Source of the DNA: Portunus trituberculatus
Lineage: Eukaryota > Arthropoda > Malacostraca > Decapoda > Portunidae
Direction of reading: 5' to 3'
DNA length: 64,000 nt
Assembly (NCBI RefSeq): GCF_017591435.1
Contig: NC_059294.1
Span: 15,162,604-15,226,603 of the forward strand
Shown one piece after another: positions 34,708 to 48,909 of the stretch (positions within the stretch are counted from its first letter, which is position 1; each line of letters starts with the position of its first letter). The notes below the pieces were generated by a model. It did no database searches. It was not told the DNA's origin and worked only from the letters and a program-made list of their open reading frames with translations. Made by a program: the position numbers and the translations under genes.

Positions 34708-35426
34708 AAGGTAGGTTCACATGTGCCAATTTGCTACTGAAATTGCAAGTCACCAGAAGTATTGACTGAGCCCTTCTAGTCGGAAAACACCACGCGTAAC
34801 GACTAGAAAGTATCGATTAGTTGGCATCTCAGTTGGAAGTGAATGTAAACAAACAGCTACCCGCCAAGATGTCTTCCTCCAGTGACGATTCTGAATCGGT
34901 GGTTGCTCTTCTTTTGGTGTGCTAGAAGAGTCAACAGAAAAGAAAATGCCTGTGGATACATCCCTAGATAAGTAGAAGGAAAGAAAGGAATGTCTACCAC
35001 ACACTAATCTTAAGAAGACTATGCACAATTGCGATCAAATAAAATCCTGAGAAGTCTTCAATCATTACCTCCAACAACATCCTGCATTGAGGGAAACAAT
35101 TCTTGGAGAGTGGCAATTATTTCGTTGATCAACAATTTGCGCAAGTTTTTTTTACTGTATAATTCAATTTCTGGGGCCCCCGATGTTTTTTTTTTTTTTT
35201 TTTTTCTCTCACTAACTCTAATATCTTCGCTACACTTGGAGCCCAGATTTTCAAAGCTTACTCCATGACATCACAATGTAAATAAAGTTGCAAATCAACT
35301 GAACAAGACCAACATGTTGGTCTCGTTTTGCAACTGGTTTCTCCAGTCACTAGGCACCAATATTCAGTTGGAAACTCTACCAACTTGCAATTTCACTTGC
35401 AAATTGGCACGTGTGAATCTGCCTTT
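34708..35426 (+). mobile_element. MITE family with GGCGGATTCA ends, copy 2
   Basis: Left end AAGGTAGGTTCACATGTG and right end CACGTGTGAATCTGCCTTT. The interior matches copy 1 in the opposite orientation (for example ACCAACATGTTGGTC and CTGGTTTCTCCAGTCACTAG). It is about 100 bp longer than copy 1 and contains a T-tract near 35187-35206. Confidence 0.65.
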
Positions 35427-37557
35427 AGTTGTATACTGAACCTGTACATAGCTACCTGGTATAGCTGACTGAGTGATGTAAGGCACACTGGTTAGGTAGA
35501 GATAGATTTCTATATTCTGATTTATTCTGTATTTTGTATGCATCATTCATACATCCGTCCTGTCTCGTACAGGTTTGGTAACTGTCCTGCTGGACTAGAG
35601 ATGTGTGTGTCTAAGTTGCCATATAGTGAATCATGTGATGTACTATTGAACCTTGAAAGGTACTAAGATTACTAACATTAATTTTAAGCCACTTGAATGA
35701 AATACACCTGAATAACTAATACACCTTACTAACCACAATGTTTAAATGTGTGAGTAATTTCCTTGTCACTACCTGCAACACCACCACCATGCCTCATGAT
35801 GCCCACTAGGCGCGACACCTCGGATCATCTTTGGGTGGCATGACATTGACTAGTGTGTGCTGTGATTGTTAATATATGATTGACTCTGGTGAATTTTGTG
35901 GTGACCAAACTGGTGAAAATTTTCTAGGCACTGTCTGGTGACCCTGTTTGGGAGCTGGTTCAACTTTCTACATCTGATTCACAGATATTTGATTCATCTG
36001 ATTGTGAGTTCATAGTTACAACCTTCAAGATGACATTGCTTATATGGTACTGGATCAGTGATCAAATGATACAGTGCAATTTTGTAGTGGCAAAGAACCT
36101 TAACTGATCTGCACTACTGAATTGATTTTACTGCCTGACAATTTTGCCAGATGTCTTGATACACTGATTGCTGCTTGCATATATCATCTGCTGATACATA
36201 GAGTAATTCTGTGTTGAGTGTTATTTTATTAGCCTCATCAAAAGTCCCTAGTTGACTTTAATATACACCAACCTTGCAGAACTCATCTGTAGACATTCCA
36301 TTTCAGTTGAGCACCAACCACATCATGTGGACCTTCACCATGATAACATTCCTGAAAGTTTCATTCAGCAGAACAATTGTCTTTGTAAAAGGTCAGAGGA
36401 ACCATGGAATACTGGTCCTTGAAGTGCACAGCTGCCACATCAGTCCACAAAAAGCTACTAAGGTGAAGTGCCTTTTGTTCAATCCTTCCTGAATGTGGTG
36501 TTTTAGGTAAAGCAGGGCATCCAGGATGCTCCAGTGGGGACAAAACCCATACATGTGTGCAGGAAGTAGGAAGGTGGTGTTTATGTTCCCACTGTCTTTT
36601 TATTTTAGTCTGTCCTGTATAATGTTTCAAGTTTTTCCTGAGGTCAGAGAGAAGGTTTAATGGGCCTGTATGAAAGGTCTTTATCAGGGTTGGGGATAGG
36701 GAGTGTGAGGGCATGTTACCACAGTGAAAGGAGTATCCCTGATAGCTAGTTAACATTGAGGACGTTCAGGAGTTGGCCAGCCAAAGGACCTGGGATTAAT
36801 CAGAGCAACTCAGGGATGTTATCCACCGCAGTGGCCTTCCTAATGGACAGTGACTGTAAAGCTGAGGATTGATAATAGTACTACTTGCATGGCCAATTTG
36901 TAAAGAAAGTATGCTGGAGATGGGTACCATATAGGATTAGGTGAGGTAAGTGTGATGTTATGTGGGAGATAAGACACTCAACTTTTTTGGTGTCTATGAT
37001 GAGGAGGGCACTGTTATTGGTTAATGGGAAAGTGAATGGGAGTTGAGAGTGAACTATCTTCCTTAGGAAAGATCAGGTACAGCAGACTGAGGTAACAAAG
37101 GAAAGGGAGGCACAAAAGGAGGAGGCCCAGGCAAAACTTTTCTCATCAAAAATAATGTTTGCACCAGGTCTCTACAAAATGGAAAAATGGAAATAATTTC
37201 ACTAGGCTCTGCAACAGCTTAGATCATATGGCACTGCTAGGGTTAACGGGAGAACACTACATCTCCCACCGGTCAACTAAGTTTGGCAAGGGTTCGGACC
37301 CGGATCGCCTAGACAAAATGGAAGTGACTGTGAAGGGGAGAGATGGAGTGCCTACACCATGCATTAAAGGTGTGACATTTACCTGGAGGGGCTGCCATAC
37401 ACATCTGAGACCAAGTGCAGATGAACAGGACAGTGAGGAAATTTAAATGAAGGGGCCCCATGTACAGTAAGGTGTCCATAAAATTTGGCCTTGTTTAGAG
37501 AGGGAAGTATGAGGGATGATTGACTTTAATTCTAGTTGAAAGTGCTTCAGTCTCTCT
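35427..37557. other. Non-coding stretch without recognised gene
   Basis: 2.1 kb with only short frames, the longest 131 codons at 36361-36756 minus, none with a motif I know. Confidence 0.4.
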
Positions 37558-37561
37558 CTAT

Positions 37562-37596
<35 letters not shown>

Positions 37597-37640
37597 TTTG
37601 ATTTAATTATTTATTTATTTATTCATTTATTTATTATTAT
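37558..37640. repeat. (TTTA)n microsatellite
   Basis: Runs of TTTA with a few interruptions. Confidence 0.9.
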
Positions 37641-37728
37641 TTTTTTTTTTCAATGACCCAGGTTTGCATGAAAAGGAGAAGGAGGTGGTGTCACTGACAA
37701 GAAAGTAATAACTGCAGGAAGATGGTCA

Positions 37729-37730
<2 letters not shown>

Positions 37731-37818
<88 letters not shown>
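37731..37818. repeat. (CT)n microsatellite, first link of the CT chain
   Basis: 88 bp of pure CT directly followed by a 5'-truncated LINE. Confidence 0.95.
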
Positions 37819-37819
<1 letters not shown>

Positions 37820-38213
37820 AAACTTATGTAATAGAATTTAAGAAGTATAGAAATTATCTAACAACAGTAACATTAAAAACAAAGGAGAATTACCATAAAT
37901 CAACAATAAAAGAAAATTCTGGAAACACAAAACGAATATGTGAAATTATAAACAATCTAATGGGAAGGAAACAAAACTGATCCGGCATCTTTTACATCAG
38001 AGGGTAAAATTATTTCATTTAATATAATTGCTAACCAATTCAATAATTATTTTTGTAATATTGCCAGCAACTTAGCCCAAAACATAGAAGAATCAGTGAT
38101 ACACCATTTGAAAGATTTTTACCTTAACCTGTGTTATTTTCATTTTATTAATTTAAAAAGTAGTAAAAGCATGTAATGAAGTCATAACTCCCTTTCTAGA
38201 ATACACTTAACCC

Positions 38214-38425
38214 TCGGCTATTGCGCCCAATTGGGCGAAATAGCCGCGCCATAGCCGAAAACGCGATAGCCGAATTGATCTTGGCGGGAAGGCGGTTTTG
38301 GCCAATGAGCGCTCAGATATTCCATGACGTCATGGCGGGGCACGCTATAGGTCGCGATAATGAAATTTTTGCAGCTTTTCATGGGTGTGCGATAGCAATA
38401 AAATGCGATAGCCAAGGGTTGACTG
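38214..38425. mobile_element. 212-bp Tigger-like MITE
   Basis: The left end CACTTAACCCTCGGCTATTG and the right end, whose reverse complement is CAGTCAACCCTTGGCTATCG, form imperfect TIRs. TA duplications are at 38212-38213 and 38426-38427. The interior is rich in GATAGCC/GGCTAT words and palindromes such as GCCCAATTGGGC. Confidence 0.75.
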
Positions 38426-40102
38426 TATATCATTTAACTTCACGATAGTTTAACTGCATCTGAAGTAGCCAATGAGGTGCCTGCAGCTCACAGCTTTCAT
38501 CAGTCAACAGCAAATGCTCACACAGTCCACACCTCTCTCCCAGTTCCCTCAGTGCTGCACTTTTCCTGTTTTCTGCCATGCTAAGATCTCTTCCCTTGTC
38601 CACATTTCTTTTATCCTAGTCTCAATTAACTTTCATTTTGACTGTATCACTGCGGTAGTCTGTTTTTACTAGTTTGTGCTAGACAAACCCAAGAACCTTT
38701 GGTGGTGTTGATGACTTGTTGATTCATGAGCACTGTTGTTCCAGCTTTTTCACTTGGAAAGCCATCCCTATCACCTTTTTTGGCTGTTTTATAAGTTTTT
38801 TTTTTTTCTCAGGTCCTGGATTGTTTCTGTTGTGGCTATTATTTACAATGAGGTCCATGATCTATTTTGGTTGTTTGCTGCCTATTATGGTACTGTCCAA
38901 GGACTATAGCCATTGTTTGCCTGTTTGTATCTGGGTTGTTAATTCACAGGCTCATGTCCAGCCATGGTGGACCAAGGCAATAATAAATACATGCCAAGGC
39001 ATGACTCTGTCCCTCTGTCCCTCAGGACAGTTTATGACCCAGCAGCCATGATGAGGATGTGTCAAGACCTGTTTCTAAGAGGAGTTATATTGGATCTGAT
39101 GCAGCAAGTGATCTGATCTGATCCAGCAAGTGTCAATACCCTTCCCCACAACCAGGAAGCAATGAACAACCTGACGGCAGTCCACTTCGTTCAACTGTGA
39201 ATGTGTCTGCCTCAGACTACAAGCTTGATCTCACTTATGTTCTACATGGGTTGGTTGAAAAAATGGACAAACAGACTTCTTGTGCATTACTTTCATGCCA
39301 AGGTATTCATGATATGTCCTTATCTGATAGTGATGACGTTGAAGTGTGTGATGTGAAATTTAATGGCCTGACCCCCTGGCTAATTTAGAGGCTGTCATCC
39401 ACACTTGATCTATTGATCAACCTGCTGCTGATGATATGGGGATGATGCTGATTTCTACAAACCTCTGAGTGATCTGTCTGACATCTTTTTGGTTGAGGAG
39501 ACAAAAGATGACCTATAAATTATTTGATTGTCTCACCACAATCATCATTGCTAGCTTGAGGCAGCAACCAGTGACTGATAGTGTCAAAACAGCTGCTAGT
39601 AAGATTAAAGTACCCAACATGAAGGTTCCTGAAACTAATTGAGCCATTGTGAAGACCATAAGTGTAGGTGGGAAGCTTGTAAATGCACAGTTAACCCAGA
39701 TTAATCTCTTGCTGATGAAAGCTTAGTTCCCATTACCCAGTGCTTAAGTGGCATTGGTGATGATAAATGTGAGAGTATTCACTGTAGGAGTTGGCACACC
39801 TTCATGTTGACTTTGCTCTAGCAGAACTGTGTAATTGAAAATGTAAAGTTGGGACTGATTCTCTTTTCCTCTGACATATAGAAGAAATGTAACAAATCCA
39901 CACAAACCAAGAAGTCCCTACAAGACTAACAAATAAGAGTTTTTTTTTTTTAATAGACAAGACTTCAGGAGGCCCTACACATCTTGAGCGAGGTGAAAGT
40001 TCTCAAGGCCTTTTTAGGCAAAAGGCAGTCCCATGGAAGGCCTTACAAAGCATGTCAGTTGGGCAATTCTAAGTAAGTTCTAGCATCTTACCTTTTTGTT
40101 CC

Positions 40103-40800
40103 TTGGTTAACACTCCAGATAATTTTCTGGGTGGTAAGATTTTCTCCTCCAGGCTCAGGTGGCAAGCTCTGTCCAGTGATAGGGTGATTCAGAATGTTGT
40201 GCTTAGAAAAGTGATGGTGTTTGTATACTTACCTGTACCTCTTACCATAGCTTCTGCTGATAGATTGGCCATGGACGATGCTATGCTAATTTTTATTCAA
40301 CAGAAAGTGGTAGAAGATATGGCTTTTTATTCAAGTATTTTTTCCTGTAAGAAAGAAGGTTAGCAATCAGGCAATTCTCAATTTGAGAGAGTTATGTGGT
40401 TATGTAACACATTCATTTTAAAATGGATTCTATCAAGGATGTAATTAGTCTAATTCAATCAAATTATTTTCATGACGGTAAACATCAAAGATGCCTATTT
40501 TTCTGTTTATATTCAACAGAGGATAAAAAATGGCTCAGATTTATGGGGAAGAACCATCACTTCAAATTTACTTATCTTCCTCAAGGCCTAATCTCTGCAC
40601 CTCGCATATTTACAAAGATACTTAAACCACCTTTTTCTCACTTCAGGAAACGGATCATGGTTTTCTGCTACAGAGACAACTGTATTTTTGTTGCTCCTTC
40701 ATCTGCAGATTTAGAGGCACATGTGAAATATATTTTGTGCAGATGTTCTACTCTGTAGATTTTTTATTGGGCTCAGCTAAGAGGAATCGCTGTGTCAGCA
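40103..40800 (+). pseudogene. DIRS-type reverse transcriptase fragments
   Basis: The 40103-40363 frame shows GGKIFSSRLRWQALSSDRVI and FYSSIFSCKKEG, the N-terminal region of DIRS RT. The 40423-40758 frame shows KMDSIKDVISLI, DKKWLRFMGKNHHFKFTYLP, QGLISAPRIFTKIL, and a palm segment reading FCYRDNCIF where a YIDDS-like motif is expected. The catalytic aspartates are altered there. A stop at 40364 and other breaks show decay. Confidence 0.75.
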
Positions 40801-40805
40801 AAATA

Positions 40806-41345
40806 CAGGGGATCCTCACAATTCGACGGGGTTTAGGGCAGTTTTTCATCGGTTGAATCAGCATTTATTCAAATCGTGAAGCAATTTTTCCCATAAGATA
40901 CTTAAGAATTAGGGGGATAGGGACTGACCTCCAGCCTAGACCCCCTCAAAACATCACTATAACCTCTAACTTAGACTAAATTAGTACCATTAAAGGCTTA
41001 ATTTATATCTAACTTTTTTTTATTAAACACATTAGGGTGCTGTACAGTACATTTTTGGAAATAAAAACACTTGCAGCGGTCTCGCGGTACTTGTCGCTGT
41101 TCTTCCAAATTGTTGATACTGTTGATCTAGGGACGCCCATTTGCACTGCAATGACACTGTGAGCTATACCTGCCTCACACTTTCTTATAAGGTCAAGCTT
41201 ATCTTTGAAAGACAGGAAATTGTGCTTCTTAGGGCTGGGGCTGGAGGTGGCTTTCTGTCGTCTTAAGTCATTCTTGCCGCCCCACATGCCCCACCGGTCT
41301 ACCGCAGCCAGTTTATCCTTCGCTGTTGTAAATAACTTATCCATA
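40806..41345 (-). mobile_element. Truncated Tigger/pogo-like element in the DIRS element
   Basis: The left end TACAGGGGATCCTCACAATT looks like a Tigger terminus after TA. A minus-strand frame (41344-41009) has NFLSFKDKLDLIRKCEAGIA and MGVPRSTVSTIWKN, a Tigger/CENP-B HTH. The opposite end is missing, and DIRS-like sequence resumes near 41350. Confidence 0.65.
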
Positions 41346-41459
41346 TCTCGGTTCTCAAAAGAAATTGGTCATGCTGATGCTACTTATGTTGGGGCAGCAT
41401 GGACAAGCTTTACATCTTTTGGACACCCGAAACATGACGGTCTCAAAATCAAAAGTTTC

Positions 41460-41870
41460 ATTTAGGAAACAGGACCTTTTAGAAACATCCTGTCCAGGAA
41501 ATAATTTTTTAGAACTTATTTTTGAAGCTTATGACACAGACATGTCTTTGTGTGTATATACAACAATATGCAGTGACTTGGGCAAGACTCCAGATACTAG
41601 CTATAGGGCTCAATAACCAGGTTCTTTGTAACAACTAAAAATCCTGTTAAGTTTTAGCTTCACGTGATACATTATGACAATGGACTAGGGATATAATGAG
41701 AGATTGAGGTAGTGACTTATAAAAAGTTTTGCCTCATTCTACCAGGTCTGCATCATCCAGCAAAGCTTTCTTAACTCTCCCTGTCTCCATGATTTTGGCC
41801 TCTGTGGGATGGTCCAACAATCGAGTTTTGCAAAATTTTACAGGAAACCTATTTACATTAAAAAATAGCT
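41460..41870 (+). pseudogene. DIRS tyrosine recombinase C-terminal part
   Basis: This enzyme would integrate the circular element by recombination. Frames contain FEAYDTDMSLCVYTTI (about 41523-41575) and then the box II motif HSTR at 41735-41746, followed by SASSSKAF and LASVGWSNNRV (about 41750-41830). The expected catalytic tyrosine in an F-Y-R-K context appears just after this (about 41838-41850), but in a frame shifted by one base. HxxR and GWS are the hallmarks seen; arginine box I was not found. Confidence 0.75.
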
Positions 41871-42135
41871 TTGTTAATGTGGTACTGGCATAATTTGCTT
41901 CAATTTTTTTGTTATATGTATTTATGTTCAGATATGGTTTATGGGTTTATTGTGGGTAACTTTTTGACTTGTTTTTTTGTTCTAGATATACACATGAAAT
42001 AAATTCTTTGTTACTAGTGATTTTGGATTTTCTTGTCTTTTGCAGATTTACGGAGGAACTTGTTAGGTGTGAGGAATCACTCGAAAGTTCTGATTAGCTA
42101 CCTCAGATGCAGTTAAACTATCGTGAAGTTAGATT

Positions 42136-42609
42136 GTAAGAGTGATCGACTACTCACCAGTATGAAGGTTGACTCCATGATTGATTAAGCCTCAATCACC
42201 TCGATGCGATTATATTTGGGTGCTTGCCGACCCTATAGCCTCAGTGTTAGCCTCAGGGCATCATGGGTCTTCACACATGAGAGAAAGGGCGCAGAGTTCA
42301 GATGTGCGCAGGGTAATGATAAGGTAAACATCCCATTTTTTGTAGTATAAACTTAACGTCATAGTGCCAATTTGATTGTATGTGTAGTTTATATTTATAA
42401 CTAGTAATGTACTGAAAGTGTTTTATACCAGTGAATAATGTTACTTATAAGAACTAACATAGAGAAACTTTCTCTAAACAGTTCTTACAATCAAGCTCAC
42501 TGAAGTAAATTGTCAGGGGAAATACTGCTTTCCATTGACCCTACAACGATGGCTTTGATCAGTAAAAACACATCATCCATGAGTCTTTAGAGATCCTGCC
42601 AGTGCACCT
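42136..42609. other. Unassigned sequence between DIRS and LINE
   Basis: No motif. It may be the internal complementary region of the DIRS element or deleted LINE sequence. Confidence 0.3.
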
Positions 42610-43880
42610 ACAAAAAAAAGGTGATGCTTCACGATTTTTTAACTACAGACATATATTCCTCCAGGATTAAGTAGTCTTCAAAAAATTAGTAGCAAGAAGA
42701 TTATTAGACTATTTAATGTAACATTCACTTCTGACTAATGAATAGTATGACTTCTGGCCAAACTTTTCAATAGAATGAGCAATTCACCACCTCTGCCAAA
42801 ACATATCTAATACATTAGACAATAAGATGTATCAACAAAACATTTTCTTTAATTTATCGAAAGCATTTGACACAATCAATCATTCACTGGTATTAAAGAA
42901 ACTGTTAATATATGGTATTTGGGGACCTGCATGGCAGTGGTTTGGAAGTTATTTTGATCACAGGAAGGAGTACACTGTATTCAAGAATACTTCATCATCC
43001 TACAAAAACATTACTTATGCTGTTCCAGAAGTTCTTGCCCAGGCCTTTATTATTCTTAATTTATATTAATGATATAATTATGTCCACAAAAAAAATAAAA
43101 TTTTTGCTCTTTGCAGATGATACCAAAATCTTTATCCAGGGTAATAATCTAAACAACTTGTGTAACACCTTGAATAAAGAATTACTGCATGTCGTCAACT
43201 GGTTGCATAGCAAGAAACTAACACTAAATATAAATAAAACCTATTACATGTCATCACTTCCACATATGACACATCCACAACACTTCATTGTTAAAATCAA
43301 CAATCTCACAATTAAAACAGTATAGGTTAGATTTTTGGCATCACTATTGATGACAGGTTAAGGTAGGATACACACATAGAGGATGTTAAAAATAAGATAT
43401 TGAAAATAACAGGAATTTTATATAAGATGCAAAATCTCTGTGATATTGATTGCTTAAAACCGATATATTTGTCATTAGCTTATCCTTATCTGATGTATTG
43501 TTCTGCAATTTGGGGTGGTGCCTATAAAACTTTTATTGATTAATTATTTGTTTCACAAAAAGATAATTTATGTAATATCCCACAGATCCAATATTTAAAA
43601 AAACTCAAGCTTTTGAAACTACATGATATTATTCAGTACCAGACAGCTGTATTCATACATAAGTCACTAAATACATATCCAACAGACTGTGGTTTTCAGT
43701 ATGTGTCCCACAACATCCAAACCAGACAAGCTAATTACCTCATGGTACCATTGTGTAGAAACTCAAATGCCCAACAAAGTATTATTACCCAAGGCATGAA
43801 GATCTGGAACCAACTTCGTGACACCATCAAAACTATATCTGTAAATTCATTTAAATTGCAATTAAGAGAAAAATTAAGAA
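42610..43880 (+). pseudogene. LINE reverse transcriptase and C-terminal region
   Basis: After KKGD (about 42615) come a region corresponding to the NYRPISLL block with several stops, AIHHLCQNISNTLDNK (about 42780), NLSKAFDTINHSL (palm), and a frame change. FLIYINDI with catalytic FADD follows at 43110-43121, and then NKTYYMSS. A stop falls at 43325. The C-terminal frame 43613-44134 shows KLHDIIQYQTAVFIHK and GMKIWNQL. At least six breaks make it inactive. Confidence 0.8.
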
Positions 43881-44173
43881 ATTACTCACTCAGTATTGGC
43901 ATATCAAAATTACCAATGTATCATATTTCAAGTTATTGTTATTGTCATCCTTTACTTTTATCAGTATTATTTATTAACAATACTGAGTTGTTCACTACAA
44001 CTATAATAATTTTTATTGTAACTATATTAACATTATCATTTCATCTGTACTTTTTATGTCTATTTATCTTTTCACAGTTGTTTCTAGGTAGTTTTATTGT
44101 TATTGTTATCATTATTGTTACTATTATTAATTAAATTTTTTATTATAATTATTATCATTTGCTATTTATTGAA

Positions 44174-46603
<2,430 letters not shown>

Positions 46604-47015
46604 TGGTGGGGGGCTTGCGTGCCCTGTGACCTGGCGAGCTAGGCTAGAGGGGGCTTAGGCCCCTGCTCTGCCCTTTCGAGGGGGAGAGGGCTACCCATGC
46701 TAGTACGGTCGCCAGTGAGGGGCCAGACTAAATGGTTCCTACGTAGGCTGCCAGTGGACCAGCGGAGCCACCCGCTGGAGGGATCGCCCAATAGGGGCTG
46801 TCCTGTGCTGGATGGTTGGGTGTCCAGGCTGGGATGCTTTGGGAGGGGTCTCAGCTCTGTCGTGGACAAACATTCGTATCATGTGGGGCCTTTTTAAAAC
46901 GACTGGTCCGCATGGGGACGAGGTACCCGTCCACGGCAGCCAGCGCTTCCTCCCATTGTAGTCCCAGTAGGTGGTTTCCCTTGCCCTGGAGCCAATTTTT
47001 GTGTAGCTGTTTTTT

Positions 47016-48909
47016 ATGGGAAAACACAAAAAACATTCAGGTTCTCGTGAGGTGGCTGACCTGGCCCACGAGACGTCATCTTCAGGTCTGAGTAAGGAGG
47101 AGGATTCCCCTCCACAAGGGCCTCCCACAGCAGTCTCCTGTTCTGGAAGTTCTTTTGAGGGATGCATTTCTGCTGCATATGACTCTCTTGTAATGGTAAA
47201 TGTTAATCCATCATTTTCCTATCATGCCTTGCACTCACTTCTCAAGGCGTATGGTACGGTTGTTCGCATTCGACTGGTTTATGATAAGGACTTTCCTTCT
47301 AACCGCTGCTATGTAACGTTTATGTCATGTGATGAAGCTCGTTTAGCTTATGAACATGTAGCATCTCTGCCCTCGCCGGCCATGGCTTTAAAACTGAATT
47401 TCTCCAGTCACGTAATATTTCAGACAGTGACATGGATTACATCCCAAATGTTTTTGAAAACTATTTAGAGAATTCAGTTCCAGCAGTCCGCCAGATCCCA
47501 CCTCCACGTTGGTTTGTGGCGTACTATAGAAATGGGCGTGGAATTTCATCCATGCCTCCCGGTACCTGTCCAAAGAAATCGGCACGATTCCTGAGGGGAA
47601 TCTGAAAAAGTATGGGAAGGGGGTGCTTGTGCGAGCAAAAGATCTTACGCAAGCTAGGATGTTGCAACATCTCCCATGCCCTTCTGACAGCATGTTTGAG
47701 ACTGTTAAGGCTCATCCCACCTTTAACTATAGCAAAGGTTGTGTTTATAGCCAAGACCTCTATGAATTCCCAGAAGAGGAAATACTAGCAATGTGCCCTA
47801 GCTCAGTACAAAAGGTGACTAAGATGAGGAACTCCTCCAACATGGTCCTTCTCACTTTTTGGGTCCACCCTTCCTGACCGTGTTAATATCGGTCCTATCA
47901 ACCTTAGGGTGAGGCACTTTGTTTCTCGCCCTCTTCAGTGCTTCTCATGCTATGGGTACGGTCACGGGAAAAGCTCGTGTAAGGAAGCTTCCCGATGTGG
48001 TAATTGCTCTGCACTCGACTCGCATTCAGAGGAGCATTGCAATGGTGCAGCTTATTGTTTTCATTGTCGTGATGCTCACCAGGTACGTTCCAGGCAATGC
48101 CCCAGGTATCGCCTGGAGCAGGACATTCTACAGCTTGCCAATAGTCAGTTTATCAGCCTCGGTAGCGCCCGCCGTGAACTCCTGTACCGCCAGAAGGATG
48201 GTACTGGTGCGACATCCTATGCTTCATTGGCCGCTCGCTCTTCGGCTGAGTCTGCCGGTCCGAAGACAACTCCTCCTGCTACCTCTCGCTCTGTTGGGGC
48301 GGGTGGTACTGTTTATCTGGCTAACAGGTTTGCCATTTTGGCTGATGACTCGGTTGAGTCATCTCTTAGAAGTGACGAGAAAATACGGACTTGAACAAAG
48401 TCACCCATGTAGTAGATGTCCATTTGCCACCTGTATCTCCTAAGCCTTTCAAGGGTCTAACTAAGCGGCACCGCGGCTCTGCGGAGTCGTTAGATTTAGC
48501 TCAGCATAAGCAGTCTAAGTTTTCTCCCGGTGCTTATAATCGTGAGTCCTCCAGGGACCGCTCTGCTAGGGTAGCTCCAGTAGTTTCTGTCCAGCCTTCT
48601 GTGACGCCCTCCGTCTCAGATCGGGCTTCTTATGATGAGGACGGTCTGAGCATGGAGACGTCCGATGATATTGTCATAGCCGTCCCTCGTGGACCAACTG
48701 TATCGGAAAGTGCAGTCCTGCCTGATCCTCGTCCTCCGAGGACCAGTAAAAGTGATGATAGTTCGCATCACCCACCGATAAGCCGAAAGGCTGAGGTCCA
48801 ACGACCCGGCACACCTCAATTCCCGGTGTCTTCTCGTCGTTTGATTATTTCTAGTCAGGTCAGTCACGGGCAGCCTCAAAAGGCTCGCTCGTCCACTGCA
48901 CCCAAATAG
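47016..48909 (+). pseudogene. LINE ORF1 (RRM-like domain and three CCHC knuckles), frameshifted
   Basis: An RNA-binding protein forming the retrotransposition particle. The start at 47016 (MGKHKKHSGSRE) follows the 5' UTR. An RRM-like part reads VMVNVNPSFSYHALHSLLKA and NRCYVTFMSCDEARLAYE (about 47190-47370). A frame change falls near 47395, with continuing pieces at 47623-47877 and 47909-48394. The knuckles are CFSCYGYGHGKSSC, CGNCSALDSHSEEHC and CFHCRDAHQVRSRQC (about 47938-48108). A frame change near 48390 leads to a Ser/Pro-rich tail ending at 48909. Confidence 0.85.

Larger units (their letters stand above)
38434..42135 (+). mobile_element. DIRS1-like tyrosine-recombinase retrotransposon (decayed)
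   Basis: The ends are inverted repeats of about 40 bp: TAACTTCACGATAGTTTAAC... at about 38435 and its complement at about 42095-42135. Between them lie DIRS-type RT fragments (40140-40760) and a tyrosine recombinase end (41460-41870). Inverted rather than direct terminal repeats plus RT and recombinase define DIRS elements, which insert without target duplication. A Tigger fragment at 40806-41345 interrupts it. Sequence beyond 42135 to about 42600 may also belong to it. Confidence 0.75.

Noticed and set aside
34750..35028. 92-codon minus frame within the MITE copy 2
   Set aside because: No transposase motif; copy 1 does not keep the frame.
36361..36756. 131-codon minus frame as a gene
   Set aside because: No recognisable domain; composition resembles translated non-coding DNA.
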